NCBI GenBank assembly: GCA_003577315.1
Contig: QEVK01000019.1
Coordinates: 110,627 to 174,626 of the forward strand
Reading direction: 5' to 3'
DNA length: 64,000 nt
Source: Hyphomicrobiales bacterium
GTDB taxonomy: Bacteria > Pseudomonadota > Alphaproteobacteria > Rhizobiales > Rhizobiaceae
A program made the position numbers and the translations under genes. Below are positions 53,484 through 61,543 of the stretch, piece by piece; position 1 is the first letter of the stretch, and every line of letters begins with the position of its first letter. Under the pieces are notes generated by a model that worked only from the letters and a program-made list of their open reading frames with translations, searched no databases and was not told the origin of the DNA.

Positions 53484-53750
53484 TCATTTCGCCGCCGCCA
53501 GCGGCCGGCCGGGCTCCGGGGCCTTCGCGCTCCAGCGGTGCAGAAGGGCGTTGAAGCGCTTCCACTGGCGCATGTCGGTGTGCCGCGTCGCGGCGCAGGC
53601 GAGCCCGGCGAGGCTGCACGCGGCGTCGATGCGGCCGGCGGCGACCAGCGCCTCCAGGCTGCGCGCCAGGATGTCGCCGAGCGGAACCGGCTGCCCCGGC
53701 GCGGCCGGCGGCGGCGCGGCGGGGGCATCCTTCATGTCGGCGACGCTCAC
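53484..53750 (-). CDS. Unknown 88-residue protein coupled to the DUF59 gene
   Basis: Starts at GTG 53750, overlapping the DUF59 stop as GTGA. After a Pro/Ala-rich stretch (DAPAAPPPAAPGQPVPL) comes a helical region DILARSLEALVAAGRIDAAC SLAGLACAA and TRHTDMRQWKRFNALLHRWS (printed with a break). The block with two cysteines followed by RQWKRFNALLHR looks conserved, but I do not recognise a named domain. Operon position suggests a role with iron-sulfur or NO-related proteins. Confidence 0.65.
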   Translation of the reverse strand: MSVADMKDAPAAPPPAAPGQPVPLGDILARSLEALVAAGRIDAACSLAGLACAATRHTDMRQWKRFNALLHRWSAKAPEPGRPLAAAK

Positions 53751-54082
53751 CAGCCGCCCCCGTCGCTCATGCCGAGATGCTCCTTGGCGGCGTCGCTCAT
53801 CATCTCCGGCGTCCACGGCGGCTCGTAGGTGAGCCGGACGTCGACGAACTCGACCCCCGGCACGCCCCAGGCGGCGTCGCGCGCGCCTTCCTTCAGATAG
53901 TTGGTCGCCGGGCAGCCCTTGGTGGTCGTCGTCATGACGATGGTGACGACGCCGCCATCCTCCGCCGTAACCTCGTAGACGAGGCCGAGGTCGACGATGT
54001 TGTAGCCGAGCTCCGGGTCGATCACGAGGTGCAGAGCCTGCGTGATCTGCTCGTCGAGCCTCGAGGTCGTGGCGGGGTCCAT
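53747..54082 (-). CDS. DUF59/MIP18-family metal-sulfur cluster assembly factor
   Basis: A 111-residue protein of the PaaD/SufT family: HLVIDPELGYNIVDLGLVYE, VVTIVMTTTTKGCPATNYLK (with the conserved cysteine) and VDVRLTYEPPWTPEMMSDAA are all present. DUF59 proteins help load iron-sulfur clusters onto client enzymes. Its neighbours (DUF2249, small proteins, fdxA across the gap) point to repair or maturation under low-oxygen or nitrosative conditions. Confidence 0.9.
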   Translation of the reverse strand: MDPATTSRLDEQITQALHLVIDPELGYNIVDLGLVYEVTAEDGGVVTIVMTTTTKGCPATNYLKEGARDAAWGVPGVEFVDVRLTYEPPWTPEMMSDAAKEHLGMSDGGGW

Positions 54083-54127
54083 GCCGGTTCTGCCTCCACT
54101 GGATGCCGGACTGCCGGCGGCCGGCGC

Positions 54128-54391
54128 TCAGGCGGCGGCGTTGGCGATGCGGCCGATCTCGACGCGCCAGGCTTCCGGGCCCCGCTCCAGATAGGTCCAG
54201 GAGAAGGTGTTCGGATGCTCGGCCTCGAGCTGGTAGTAGAGCGGCTTGGGGTCGTGATCGTTGACGAGGACGAAGGATTCGCCCGGTTCCAGCCGTCCCA
54301 CAAGGTCGAAGATCGTGGCGTGCCGCTGCATGGGAACGAGGCTGCGGACGTCGATCTCCCGGGCGGCGGAAGCGGTTGCGGTCTGGGTCAT
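54128..54391 (-). CDS. DUF2249 domain protein
   Basis: An 87-residue protein with the DUF2249 core: IDVRSLVPMQRHATIFDLVG, LEPGESFVLVNDHDPKPLYY and FSWTYLERGPEAWRVEIGR. Its folds resemble the SirA/TusA group, and genes of this kind often accompany nitric-oxide reductase or hemerythrin genes. First gene of a four-gene minus-strand run; an NsrR-like palindrome lies 132 bp upstream. The ATG at 54391 follows AGGAGAGACGCC. Confidence 0.85.
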   Translation of the reverse strand: MTQTATASAAREIDVRSLVPMQRHATIFDLVGRLEPGESFVLVNDHDPKPLYYQLEAEHPNTFSWTYLERGPEAWRVEIGRIANAAA

Positions 54392-54522
54392 GGTGGCGTC
54401 TCTCCTGTCGTCGCGGTTGCCGCCATCGGGGCGGCCATTGGCCGGTGCGGGGCCGGTGCGGTCGCGGGCGCCGGCGGGCGAAGCCGGCCGTGCGATGCGA
54501 CGGGCGCAAACTTCCATCCAAA

Positions 54523-54545
54523 AAGATAGATTGTCAATAGATGTT
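54523..54545 (-). promoter_or_regulatory. NsrR-like 23-bp palindrome, DUF2249 side
   Basis: Halves AAGATAGATTG (54523-54533) and CAATAGATGTT (54535-54545) flank one T. They match the NsrR consensus (AAGATGYATTT, one base, AAATRCATCTT) at 8 of 11 positions each. The 425-bp divergent gap 54392-54816 holds this site and the one at 54756; apart from them nothing else was recognised. Confidence 0.5.
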
Positions 54546-54755
54546 AATCGGGAACCGGCAAATACCGCGCCGCGCGCCGGGTTCCGTGCCGGCGACGGCG
54601 CGGCCGGCGAGCGCATCCCGGCCGCGGGAAGGGATGCAAAAGCTGCCGATCCTGCGACGCATGGCCGCGGCGGCCGGCTGCGCGCGCGCCGCCTGTCGCC
54701 GGTGGCGCAACGTCCCGGCGGCTTTTCGCCCTTGCGGGGTGACGGGTGGCCAAAT

Positions 54756-54778
54756 AAGATATATTGGAAATCCACCTT
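54756..54778 (+). promoter_or_regulatory. fdxA: NsrR-like 23-bp palindrome, fdxA side
   Basis: Halves AAGATATATTG (54756-54766) and AAATCCACCTT (54768-54778) flank one G and match the NsrR consensus at 9 of 11 positions each. It ends 38 bp before the fdxA ATG, a position from which a repressor would overlap the promoter. Confidence 0.55.
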
Positions 54779-54816
54779 ATAGATGGAAGCGATGCGCGGC
54801 GCGCGGAGACCCGGCA

Positions 54817-55155
54817 ATGGCCTATGTGGTGACGGACAACTGCATCAAGTGCAAGTACATGGATTGCGTCGAGGTCTGCCCGGTCGACTGCTTCTACGAG
54901 GGCGAGAACATGCTCGTCATCCATCCCGACGAGTGCATCGATTGCGGCGTGTGCGAGCCGGAATGCCCGGCCGGCGCCATCTTTCCCGACACCGACCCCT
55001 CGGCCACGCCGGAATGGCAGGCGCTCAACCTGAAATATGCTTCCGCGTGGCCGAACATCATCGAAAAGAAGGAACCGCCGGCCGACGCCAGGGATTGGGA
55101 TGGCGTGCCGGGCAAGTTCGACCGATATTTCAGCAAGGCCCCCGGCGGGGAGTGA
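54817..55155 (+). CDS. fdxA: Seven-iron ferredoxin FdxA
   Basis: A 112-residue ferredoxin. Cysteines C9, C17 and C50 can hold the 3Fe-4S cluster and C21, C40, C43 and C46 the 4Fe-4S cluster; C12 and C25 are the usual extra pair. [20 protein letters not shown] and [20 protein letters not shown] are standard. FdxA serves low-potential electron transfer. The NsrR-like box just upstream suggests induction by NO or iron-sulfur stress. Confidence 0.96.
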   Translation: MAYVVTDNCIKCKYMDCVEVCPVDCFYEGENMLVIHPDECIDCGVCEPECPAGAIFPDTDPSATPEWQALNLKYASAWPNIIEKKEPPADARDWDGVPGKFDRYFSKAPGGE

Positions 55156-55218
55156 TCCGCGCCCGGCCCATCCCCCAGGCGGGGCCGTTCCCGGCTCCGT
55201 CGCAGCAAGGAGAAGGAC

Positions 55219-55647
55219 ATGACGACCAAGATCATCTACACGGCGGAAGCGACGGCCAGGGGCGGACGCGAGGGCCATGTGCGCAGCGCCGACGGCAGCG
55301 TCGACATGAAACTCGCCCTGCCCACGCAGATGGGCGGCCCGGGCGGCAACTTCGCCAACCCGGAGATCCTGTTCGCGGCCGGCTATGCCGCCTGCTTCGA
55401 GGGCGCGGTGCGGCTGGTGGCGCGCGAGGCGGGCGTGGCGCTCGGCCCCGACACCAGCGTGACGGCGCGCGTCGGCATCGGCCCGCGCTCGGCCGGCGGC
55501 TTCGGGCTGAAGGTCGACATCAAGGCCCATCTCGACGGCGTCGACGACGCGCGGGCCCTCGAGCTCGCCAACCGGGCCCACGAGAACATCTGCCCCTACT
55601 CCCACGCCACGCGGGGCAATGTCGACGTCGACGTCAGCGTCGGCTGA
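55219..55647 (+). CDS. ohr: Organic hydroperoxide resistance protein Ohr
   Basis: A 142-residue OsmC/Ohr-family thiol peroxidase. Peroxidatic C59 lies in GYAACFEGA and resolving C125 in ENICPYSHATRGNV, the pattern of Ohr rather than OsmC. It reduces organic and fatty-acid hydroperoxides using lipoylated proteins in known members. RBS AAGGAGAAGG before the ATG. No OhrR gene is next to it; a 15-bp perfect hairpin lies 19 bp after its stop. Confidence 0.93.
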   Translation: MTTKIIYTAEATARGGREGHVRSADGSVDMKLALPTQMGGPGGNFANPEILFAAGYAACFEGAVRLVAREAGVALGPDTSVTARVGIGPRSAGGFGLKVDIKAHLDGVDDARALELANRAHENICPYSHATRGNVDVDVSVG

Positions 55648-55666
55648 CGGCGTTCGCCAAGGGAAC

Positions 55667-55705
55667 GGTTGCCGGCGCGGCCCTTTCGCCGCCGCGCCGG
55701 CAACC
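55667..55705 (+). terminator. Perfect 15-bp hairpin after ohr
   Basis: GGTTGCCGGCGCGGC (55667-55681) and its exact complement (55691-55705) flank a nine-base loop. There is no T-tract, so it may slow RNA decay or act as a Rho-type or atypical terminator. Confidence 0.55.
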
Positions 55706-55741
55706 GGCCGGCCGTTCGGACGTTGTGAGGGAGGAGGCGAC

Positions 55742-56098
55742 ATGACGGACAAGCTGCACATCAAGCGCGCCTACGACGCGCCCGCCGGCACGGACGGGCA
55801 GCGCATCCTCGTCGACCGGCTGTGGCCGCGCGGCCTCGCCAGGGACAAGGCGCATATCGACCACTGGGCGAAGGCGATCGCGCCGAGCGACGCCTTGCGG
55901 CGCTGGTTCGGCCACGATCCGCAGAAATGGGCGGAGTTCTCGCGGCGCTATGTCGAGGAATTGCGCGCCAACGCGGACGAGGTCGAGGCGCTGCGCACGG
56001 CGATCGGCGGCAAGGCGGCGACGCTGCTCTATGCCGCGCACGACACGCAGCACAACAACGCGGTGGTGCTGCGCGACTTCCTCGCCGGCCGCGGCTAG
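55742..56098 (+). CDS. DUF488 family protein
   Basis: A 118-residue protein with the DUF488 pattern: IKRAYDAPAGTDGQRILVDR, LWPRGLARDKAHIDHWAKAI, APSDALRRWFGHDPQKWAEF and LLYAAHDTQHNNAVVLRDFL. The family is widespread and its biochemistry unknown; it is often found near stress or uroporphyrin genes. The ATG at 55742 follows GAGGGAGGAGGCGAC. Its stop codon lies inside the following palindromic repeat. Confidence 0.88.
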   Translation: MTDKLHIKRAYDAPAGTDGQRILVDRLWPRGLARDKAHIDHWAKAIAPSDALRRWFGHDPQKWAEFSRRYVEELRANADEVEALRTAIGGKAATLLYAAHDTQHNNAVVLRDFLAGRG

Positions 56099-56135
56099 AT
56101 CGTTTCGCCGTTTCGCGGAAACGGCAAAGCGATCT
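56097..56135. repeat. GATCGTTTC-type intergenic palindrome
   Basis: Arms 56097-56114 and 56118-56135 pair at 16 of 18 positions around GCG; the two differences still allow G-U pairs in RNA. It includes the last two bases of the DUF488 stop codon. I recall the pattern AGATCGTTTCxCCGTTTC as common in rhizobial intergenic repeats; copy number was not checkable here. Confidence 0.8.
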
Positions 56136-56186
56136 ATGGAAACAAAAGGATAGAGCACACGAAGGCCCGCCCGGCCGGCGGGCCGC

Positions 56187-56444
56187 TCAGGACCGCCGGT
56201 CGACCACGATCACGCGCGGCGGCGGCGCGTAGATCCAGGCGTCGCGCTGGAAGGCGGCGCGGCGCGCGGCGCGCCGGTCGAGGTCGATGCGCTGGAGGCA
56301 CTCGGCGAAGGCGTCGTTCTTGCGGGTGAAGCCGTAGGAGCGGCAGGTCTCCTCGTCGGCCCGCCTCTGCTCCTCGGCCGTCATCGTGGTGCATCCCGCG
56401 ACGAGCGAAAGCAGGATGATCGCGGCCAGCCGCGTGGCGTTCAT
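56187..56444 (-). CDS. Small predicted lipoprotein
   Basis: An 85-residue protein starting MNATRLAAIILLSLVAGCTT with lipobox LVAGC (cysteine at about residue 18). The mature part includes EETCRSYGFTRKNDAFAECL, with two cysteines, and a basic, proline-containing end (WIYAPPPRVIVVDRRS). Similar short lipoproteins of unknown function are frequent in rhizobia. RBS GGAGAAGACCC before the ATG. No operon partner is evident. Confidence 0.8.
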   Translation of the reverse strand: MNATRLAAIILLSLVAGCTTMTAEEQRRADEETCRSYGFTRKNDAFAECLQRIDLDRRAARRAAFQRDAWIYAPPPRVIVVDRRS

Positions 56445-56567
56445 GGGTCTTCTCCTTGCAACGTCCGTCGCCCCGCCGCCGGCCCGTCACGCTCCGTTCC
56501 ATAGCATATCCAGGTCGCGGCTGCGCATGCGCAAATCGCAACCCCGGCCCGCGTCGCCGGTCCGGGC

Positions 56568-57413
56568 TCAGCCGACCGCCCGCTTCAGCCCGGCGAGCGC
56601 GTCCTGCATCTCGGGCCGGTTCTCCCCCGCCTCGGCATAGACGGCGTAGGCCGGATAGGTGAACTCGGGCGCGCCCTCGACCAGCTCGAGCTCGCCCGCC
56701 TCGACATGCGGCGTCACCGCCCCCTTGCGGAAGTAGCCCATGCCGCCGGCGCGCAGGATGTAGGACAGCCCCAGCGGCCCGAGGCCGACCAGCACGCCCG
56801 GCTCGCCGAAGGCCGGCGAGCCCGCCCCGTGCTGGACCGCGAACAGCGGCCCCCAGTCGACATAGACGTAGTCGAGGCCCGAGGCCGCCTCGCCGCCGGC
56901 CGCCGGCGTGCGCACCAGCACGAGCTGCTCCTCCTGCAGAAGCTCGACCCGGAAGCCGGGCAGCAGCTTGGGCGCGTAGAGCACGGCGATGTCGAGCACG
57001 CCGGTGCGCAACTGTTCGAGAAGCTGGTCGGGAACGCCGACATGGGCGTGGACGGCGATCTGCGGCCGCGCCTTGCGCATGTAGACCAGCCAGTCGAGCA
57101 GCAGCGGGTTCCACAGGCTCAGCTCGCCGCCCAGCGCCACCGCGCCGGTGCGGCCGGCCGGCAGCGCGAGCTGGTGGCGCGCGCGCTCCCACACCTGCAC
57201 GAAGGACTGCGCGAAGCGCTCGAACTCGCGCCCCGCCGGTGTGAGCTGGGCGCCGTTGCGGTTGCGCACGAAGAGCTGGCGGCCGAGCTCCTCCTCCAGC
57301 GTGCGGATGCGCGCCGACACCGTGGTCTGCGTCACGTGCAGCCGGTCGGCCGCGCGCAGGAACGAGCCGCAATGCACGATTTCGAGGAAGGTCCGCGCGC
57401 GGTCGATGTCCAT
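56568..57413 (-). CDS. LysR-family transcriptional regulator
   Basis: A 281-residue LTTR. The winged HTH is at about residues 1-60 ([40 protein letters not shown]), followed by the linker helix and a periplasmic-binding-type effector domain. The ATG at 57413 is used because [12 protein letters not shown] is the usual LTTR start. It is divergent from the cyclo-ligase-like gene and ctaD, with a TGCAA-N5-TTGCA motif between them, so it may control both itself and that pair. The inducer is unknown. Confidence 0.92.
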   Translation of the reverse strand: MDIDRARTFLEIVHCGSFLRAADRLHVTQTTVSARIRTLEEELGRQLFVRNRNGAQLTPAGREFERFAQSFVQVWERARHQLALPAGRTGAVALGGELSLWNPLLLDWLVYMRKARPQIAVHAHVGVPDQLLEQLRTGVLDIAVLYAPKLLPGFRVELLQEEQLVLVRTPAAGGEAASGLDYVYVDWGPLFAVQHGAGSPAFGEPGVLVGLGPLGLSYILRAGGMGYFRKGAVTPHVEAGELELVEGAPEFTYPAYAVYAEAGENRPEMQDALAGLKRAVG

Positions 57414-57430
57414 GGGGGCTCCGCCGACAG

Positions 57431-57445
57431 TGCAAAATTCTTGCA
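57431..57445. promoter_or_regulatory. Candidate LysR operator
   Basis: TGCAA and TTGCA form an exact inverted repeat with a five-base spacer (15 bp total). It lies 18-32 bp before the LysR start and about 94 bp before the divergent gene, the usual LTTR architecture. Confidence 0.45.
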
Positions 57446-57538
57446 TCTATCCAGCATTTAATTCCGTTTGTCTTCCGTCTTCAAGCGCCCCACCATTCGC
57501 CATCTTCGGCCGGAGCGTGGAGAGAGGAGGCATTGCCG

Positions 57539-58201
57539 ATGGATCGCGACAACGAGGCGTCCCCCGCCATCGGCGAATACGCCTCGCCGCCCTGCTTCAT
57601 GCACGAGCTGTCGCCCGACTTCCAGCCGAAGCCGGAGCGCACCGGCGCCTGGGGCGACGTGGCGCGCTGGCGCAAGGCCGAGCGCCAGCGCCTGATCGAC
57701 GCGCGGCTGGCCATGAGCGCGCAGGAGCGCGCCGGACGCGCCGAGCGCATCGCCGCTGGCCTCGACCGCGCCATCGGCCGCGTCTCGGGCCGCATCGTCT
57801 CCGCCTACTGGCCGTTCCGCGGCGAGCCCGACCTGCGCAACTGGACGATCCGGGTGATCGAGCGCGGCGGCCGCATCGCGCTGCCCGTCGTCATCCGCAA
57901 GGGCTGGCCGCTCGAATTCCGCATCTGGGCGCCGGGCGACCCGCTGGAGCGCGGCGTCTGGAACATCCTGGTGCCGTCGCGCGGGCCCGCGGTCGAGCCC
58001 GACATCGTCGTCGCCCCGGTCGTCGGCTTCGACGCCGCCAACTACCGGCTGGGCTATGGCGGCGGCTTCTACGACCGGACGCTCGCCGCGATGACGCGGC
58101 GGCCGCTGGCGCTCGGCGTCGGCTACGAGACGGCGCGCATCGCCACCATCTACCCGCAACCGCACGACATCGCGCTCTCCGCGGTCGTCACCGACGCCTG
58201 A
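57539..58201 (+). CDS. 5-formyltetrahydrofolate cyclo-ligase-like protein
   Basis: A 220-residue member of the 5-FTHF cyclo-ligase fold. [34 protein letters not shown] and FYDRTLAA match the ATP- and folate-binding signature of the family. The first 45 residues ([20 protein letters not shown] and onward) are an extension not found in classical YgfA. It may interconvert folates or have a different substrate. Start ATG 57539 behind AGAGAGGAGG. It precedes ctaD by 20 bp, an unusual partner. Confidence 0.8.
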   Translation: MDRDNEASPAIGEYASPPCFMHELSPDFQPKPERTGAWGDVARWRKAERQRLIDARLAMSAQERAGRAERIAAGLDRAIGRVSGRIVSAYWPFRGEPDLRNWTIRVIERGGRIALPVVIRKGWPLEFRIWAPGDPLERGVWNILVPSRGPAVEPDIVVAPVVGFDAANYRLGYGGGFYDRTLAAMTRRPLALGVGYETARIATIYPQPHDIALSAVVTDA

Positions 58202-58221
58202 AGGCCCGACAGGAGGCAGAC

Positions 58222-59817
58222 ATGGCCGACACCACCGCCCACGACGCGCACCACAAGCCGGCCTTCCTGATGCGCTGGCTGTGCTCGACCAACCACAAGG
58301 ACATCGGCACGCTCTATCTCGGCTTCTCGATCCTGGCCGGCATCCTCGGCACGGCGCTGTCGGTCGGCATCCGCATGGAGCTGCAGGAGCCGGGGATGCA
58401 GATCTTCGCCTCCCCCGAGACCTTCAACGTCTTCGTCAGCGGGCATGGGCTGGTGATGATCTTCTTCGTCATCATGCCGGCGCTGATCGGCGGCTTCGGC
58501 AACTGGTTCGTGCCGATCATGATCGGCGCGCCGGACATGGCCTTCCCGCGCATGAACAACATCTCGTTCTGGCTGCTGGTCGTCTCGTTCGTCCTGTTCC
58601 TGATCTCGCTGTTCGTGCCGGGCGCGCCGGGCTCCACCGGCCATGGCGGCGGCTGGACGCTCTATCCGCCCTATTCCCATGTCGGCCAGTCCGGCCCTGC
58701 GGTCGATTTCGTCATCCTGTCGATCCACCTGTCGGGCGCCTCCTCGATCCTCGGCGCCATCAACTTCATCACCACCATCTTCAACATGCGCGCCCCCGGC
58801 ATGAGCCTGCACAAGATGCCGCTGTTCGCCTGGTCGATGCTGGTGACGGGCTTCATGCTGTTGATCGCGCTGCCGGTGCTGGCGGGCGCCATCACCATGC
58901 TGCTCACCGACCGCAACTTCGACACCACCTTCTTCGCGCCCGAGGGCGGCGGCGACCCGATCCTCTACCAGCACCTGTTCTGGTTCTTCGGCCACCCCGA
59001 GGTCTACATCATGATCCTGCCGGGCTTCGGCATCGTCAGCCACGTGATCTCGACCTTCGCGAAGAAGCCGATCTTCGGCTATCTCGGCATGGCCTACGCC
59101 ATGGTCGCCATCGGCGTCATCGGCTTCGTGGTGTGGGCGCACCACATGTTCACGGTCGGCATGTCGGTCGACAGCCAGCGCTATTTCGCCTTCGCCTCCA
59201 TGGTCATCGCGGTGCCGACCGGCATCAAGGTGTTCTCGTGGCTGGCGACGATGTGGGGCGGCTCGATCGAGTTCAAGGTGCCGATGCTGTGGGCCACCGG
59301 CTTCGTGCTGCTGTTCACCATCGGCGGCGTCACCGGCGTGGTCCTGGCCAATCCCGGCATCGACCGCGTGCTGCACGACACCTACTACGTCATCGCCCAT
59401 TTCCACTACGTGCTGTCGCTGGGCGCCGCCTTCGCCATCTTCGCCGCCTTCTACTACTGGTTCCCGAAGATGAGCGGCTACATGATGAGCGAGACGCTGG
59501 GCAGGCTGCACTTCTGGCTGACCTTCGTCGGCGTCAACCTCGTCTTCTTCCCGCAGCACTTCCTGGGGCTCGCCGGCATGCCGCGCCGCTATGCCGACTA
59601 CCCCGACGCCTATGCCGGCTGGAACTACGTCTCCTCGATCGGCTCCTACATCTCCACCCTGGGCCTCGTGGTGTTCCTGATCGCGGTGGCCGAAGCCTTC
59701 GCGCGCAAGCGTCCGGCGACCGCCAACCCGTGGGGCGAGGGCGCGACCACGCTGGAATGGACGCTGTCGTCGCCGCCGCCCTACCACCAGTTCGAGCAGT
59801 TGCCGCGGATCCGGTAG
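58222..59817 (+). CDS. ctaD: aa3-type cytochrome c oxidase subunit I
   Basis: A 531-residue heme-copper oxidase subunit with 12 membrane helices. Conserved features: [11 protein letters not shown], the D-channel and heme region [20 protein letters not shown] with RMNNISFW, the His-Tyr crosslink [14 protein letters not shown], CuB histidines in [10 protein letters not shown], the K-channel lysine in [10 protein letters not shown], and [18 protein letters not shown]. So the catalytic subunit is intact. No ctaC, ctaE, ctaB or ctaG is adjacent. It may be the main copy or an extra one. Followed by a terminator. Confidence 0.96.
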   Translation: MADTTAHDAHHKPAFLMRWLCSTNHKDIGTLYLGFSILAGILGTALSVGIRMELQEPGMQIFASPETFNVFVSGHGLVMIFFVIMPALIGGFGNWFVPIMIGAPDMAFPRMNNISFWLLVVSFVLFLISLFVPGAPGSTGHGGGWTLYPPYSHVGQSGPAVDFVILSIHLSGASSILGAINFITTIFNMRAPGMSLHKMPLFAWSMLVTGFMLLIALPVLAGAITMLLTDRNFDTTFFAPEGGGDPILYQHLFWFFGHPEVYIMILPGFGIVSHVISTFAKKPIFGYLGMAYAMVAIGVIGFVVWAHHMFTVGMSVDSQRYFAFASMVIAVPTGIKVFSWLATMWGGSIEFKVPMLWATGFVLLFTIGGVTGVVLANPGIDRVLHDTYYVIAHFHYVLSLGAAFAIFAAFYYWFPKMSGYMMSETLGRLHFWLTFVGVNLVFFPQHFLGLAGMPRRYADYPDAYAGWNYVSSIGSYISTLGLVVFLIAVAEAFARKRPATANPWGEGATTLEWTLSSPPPYHQFEQLPRIR

Positions 59818-59856
59818 GCGGGAGAGACTGGCCGCTCGGCCCTGAGGAGCGGCCCC

Positions 59857-59901
59857 GGAGCGCCTTGCCGTCTCGTGGTGGCGGCAGGCGCTCCTTTTTT
59901 T
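59857..59901 (+). terminator. Rho-independent terminator after ctaD
   Basis: GGAGCGCCTTGCCG and CGGCAGGCGCTCC form a 13-bp stem with one bulged T around an 11-base loop, followed by seven T. It lies 40 bp after the ctaD stop. Confidence 0.9.
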
Positions 59902-60076
59902 CGCGCCGTCGCCCTTCACGCCGGCGCCGGGCGCGGATGCGCGGGCACCACCGCCGCCCGCGCCGTGCCTCGCCCCGGAACAGGCTGGAACGGGGCGGAG
60001 CTGCACTTTCCGGATAAATCCGATGCGCAAGCAAAAGGATGGACGACATTGCGCATCCGCCGGGATGCACGCTGCT

Positions 60077-60676
60077 CTATCCCATCCAGACAGACACGAC
60101 CCGGCAAGTGTTGCGGTTCAGCTCGATATTCACGCGCTCGGGCATGTGATCCATCGTCAGGACATCGCCGGTGTGGTACGCCCTCACCTTTCGTCCGATC
60201 AGTTGCTTCCTCAGGTCCTCGACGTTCGCATCGGGCAGCAGGTCGAACCCCCGCGGAACGATATTGTCGTCCCCCATCGCCGCGAGAGCCTGCGCCAGCG
60301 GATACGGATCATCGTCGCCGCTGCGGACAAGCCTCGCCACGTCGCCGATCGGCGTCTCCACCGCGTTGGTGGCCGCGTGGATGCGCACGCCTTTTAGCGG
60401 CCGTCCCGACCCCCAGTAATTGTCGACCGGCATGCCGATCAGCCTGTGCGCCAGGATCGGCATCATCGCGTCGCCGACAGGGCCGTCAGGCGGAACGGCA
60501 ACAAAATCGAAATCCTGCACGCCGTCCTGCGGCGGCGCGATATACTTAAACGGCTCCAGGGACGGACGAGACCATCCAAGTGAGTTCACGGTTCCGAAAG
60601 ATGTTATCACAGGGTAACTGGTCGACATCCCAACCCATTGAATTTTAACAGATTCAACAGAGATAACGCGCGTCAT
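60077..60676 (-). CDS. Protein with unknown N-terminal domain and C-terminal peptidase-inhibitor I78-like domain
   Basis: A 199-residue protein with no signal peptide. The C-terminal 50-60 residues match inhibitor family I78: EDLRKQLIGRKVRAYHTGDV, LTMDHMPERVNIELNRN and RVVSVWMG (G..VR, TMD..P.R.N.E). The N-terminal 120 residues (VKIQWVGMSTSYPVITSFGT; GWSRPSLEPFKYIAPPQDGV; QDFDFVAVPPDG; KGVRIHAATNAV) look like a domain of beta strands that I cannot name. The ATG at 60676 follows GGGAGGGAGAA. It is divergent from a second unknown gene across an AT-rich gap. Lower GC than its neighbours near its 5' end hints at acquisition by transfer. Confidence 0.7.
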   Translation of the reverse strand: MTRVISVESVKIQWVGMSTSYPVITSFGTVNSLGWSRPSLEPFKYIAPPQDGVQDFDFVAVPPDGPVGDAMMPILAHRLIGMPVDNYWGSGRPLKGVRIHAATNAVETPIGDVARLVRSGDDDPYPLAQALAAMGDDNIVPRGFDLLPDANVEDLRKQLIGRKVRAYHTGDVLTMDHMPERVNIELNRNTCRVVSVWMG

Positions 60677-60853
60677 TTCTCCCTCCCGCAATTTTATGGC
60701 AATTTATTATAGCTGAAATTCCGTTGAATACTAAGAATGTCTACTCTTGCAGGCGAGGGCGTATTAAGCTTGGACGTGCAAAACAGCATCGTCGGCGCCT
60801 GTCCGGCAGGAAGCGTTCGGGCGCTGTACTCGGCGAATAAAGGGAGGCGGGAT

Positions 60854-61345
60854 ATGACAATCGAACTGACGCGATCGGACGGGGTGAAAGTTGCGGTCGA
60901 TCCAAGACTTGTTGTTCGTATCCGCCAAACGGTTCCCGGCATGGGCGAACCGGGCGCCGCGCGGGTCGATGGGCTGCTGCACCGCTTTTACAACGACCCT
61001 CCCGAAGCGATTGCCGGCGCGGTCAGGGCCACGGTCAAGACCTTCATCAGCCTGACGCAGCCGGGAGGTCAGCCTGTCTGGTTCGACGGAGCCAGGGCGG
61101 CAGGCCCGGTGTTCGTGAGCAGCCCCAATCTTTCGGCGCAGGTTCGCTCGGCTTTCCAGATCGGCGGCACGACCCAGTACGTCGGCAACACTCCCGAGCA
61201 GGTCTACGAGGCGATCCGAAGCTGCGGCGGGCAAGCACAGCCGCCGTTCACCCATCGCCTGGAGACCATCGCGCCCGAGCTGGACGAGCCCGTCTCCAGT
61301 CCGGTTTGGGACATGGAGCTTTATATGGGCGCGCCGATCTCGTGA
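60854..61345 (+). CDS. Unknown protein divergent from the I78-domain gene
   Basis: A 163-residue protein with no signal peptide, starting MTIELTRSDGVKVAVDPRLV with a strong RBS (GGGAGGCGGGAT). Segments such as RIRQTVPGMGEPGAARVDGL, QVYEAIRSCGGQAQPPFTH and SSPVWDMELYMGAPIS give no family I recognise. A longer frame from ATG 60737 exists but has a poor RBS. The first 40 codons are AT-richer than the surroundings. Divergent pairing with the I78 gene suggests joint function. Confidence 0.65.
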   Translation: MTIELTRSDGVKVAVDPRLVVRIRQTVPGMGEPGAARVDGLLHRFYNDPPEAIAGAVRATVKTFISLTQPGGQPVWFDGARAAGPVFVSSPNLSAQVRSAFQIGGTTQYVGNTPEQVYEAIRSCGGQAQPPFTHRLETIAPELDEPVSSPVWDMELYMGAPIS

Positions 61346-61527
61346 GGCTCGCGCGGCGGACGACGATCGCCGGCCGGTGGCGGGGCGTCGAGCCGAGACG
61401 CGATGCCCGGCACCTGTCCGCGCCGGCAGCGCACGACGTCGACGCCGGAGACAACACCCGCGGTGACGCGCCGTAACGCGCGTCGCCCGCAAGGCCTTGC
61501 ACGGCAAGGCGTTCAAAACCCCCATGG

Positions 61528-61543
61528 TTAATGCCGCCTTAAC
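61528..61543 (+). promoter_or_regulatory. ftsK: CtrA-binding site upstream of ftsK
   Basis: TTAA, seven bases (TGCCGCC), TTAAC is an exact match to the CtrA consensus. It is the centre of a larger perfect palindrome, ATGGTTAA and TTAACCAT. It lies 88 bp before the ftsK ATG in a 285-bp gap with nothing else recognised. Confidence 0.7.
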
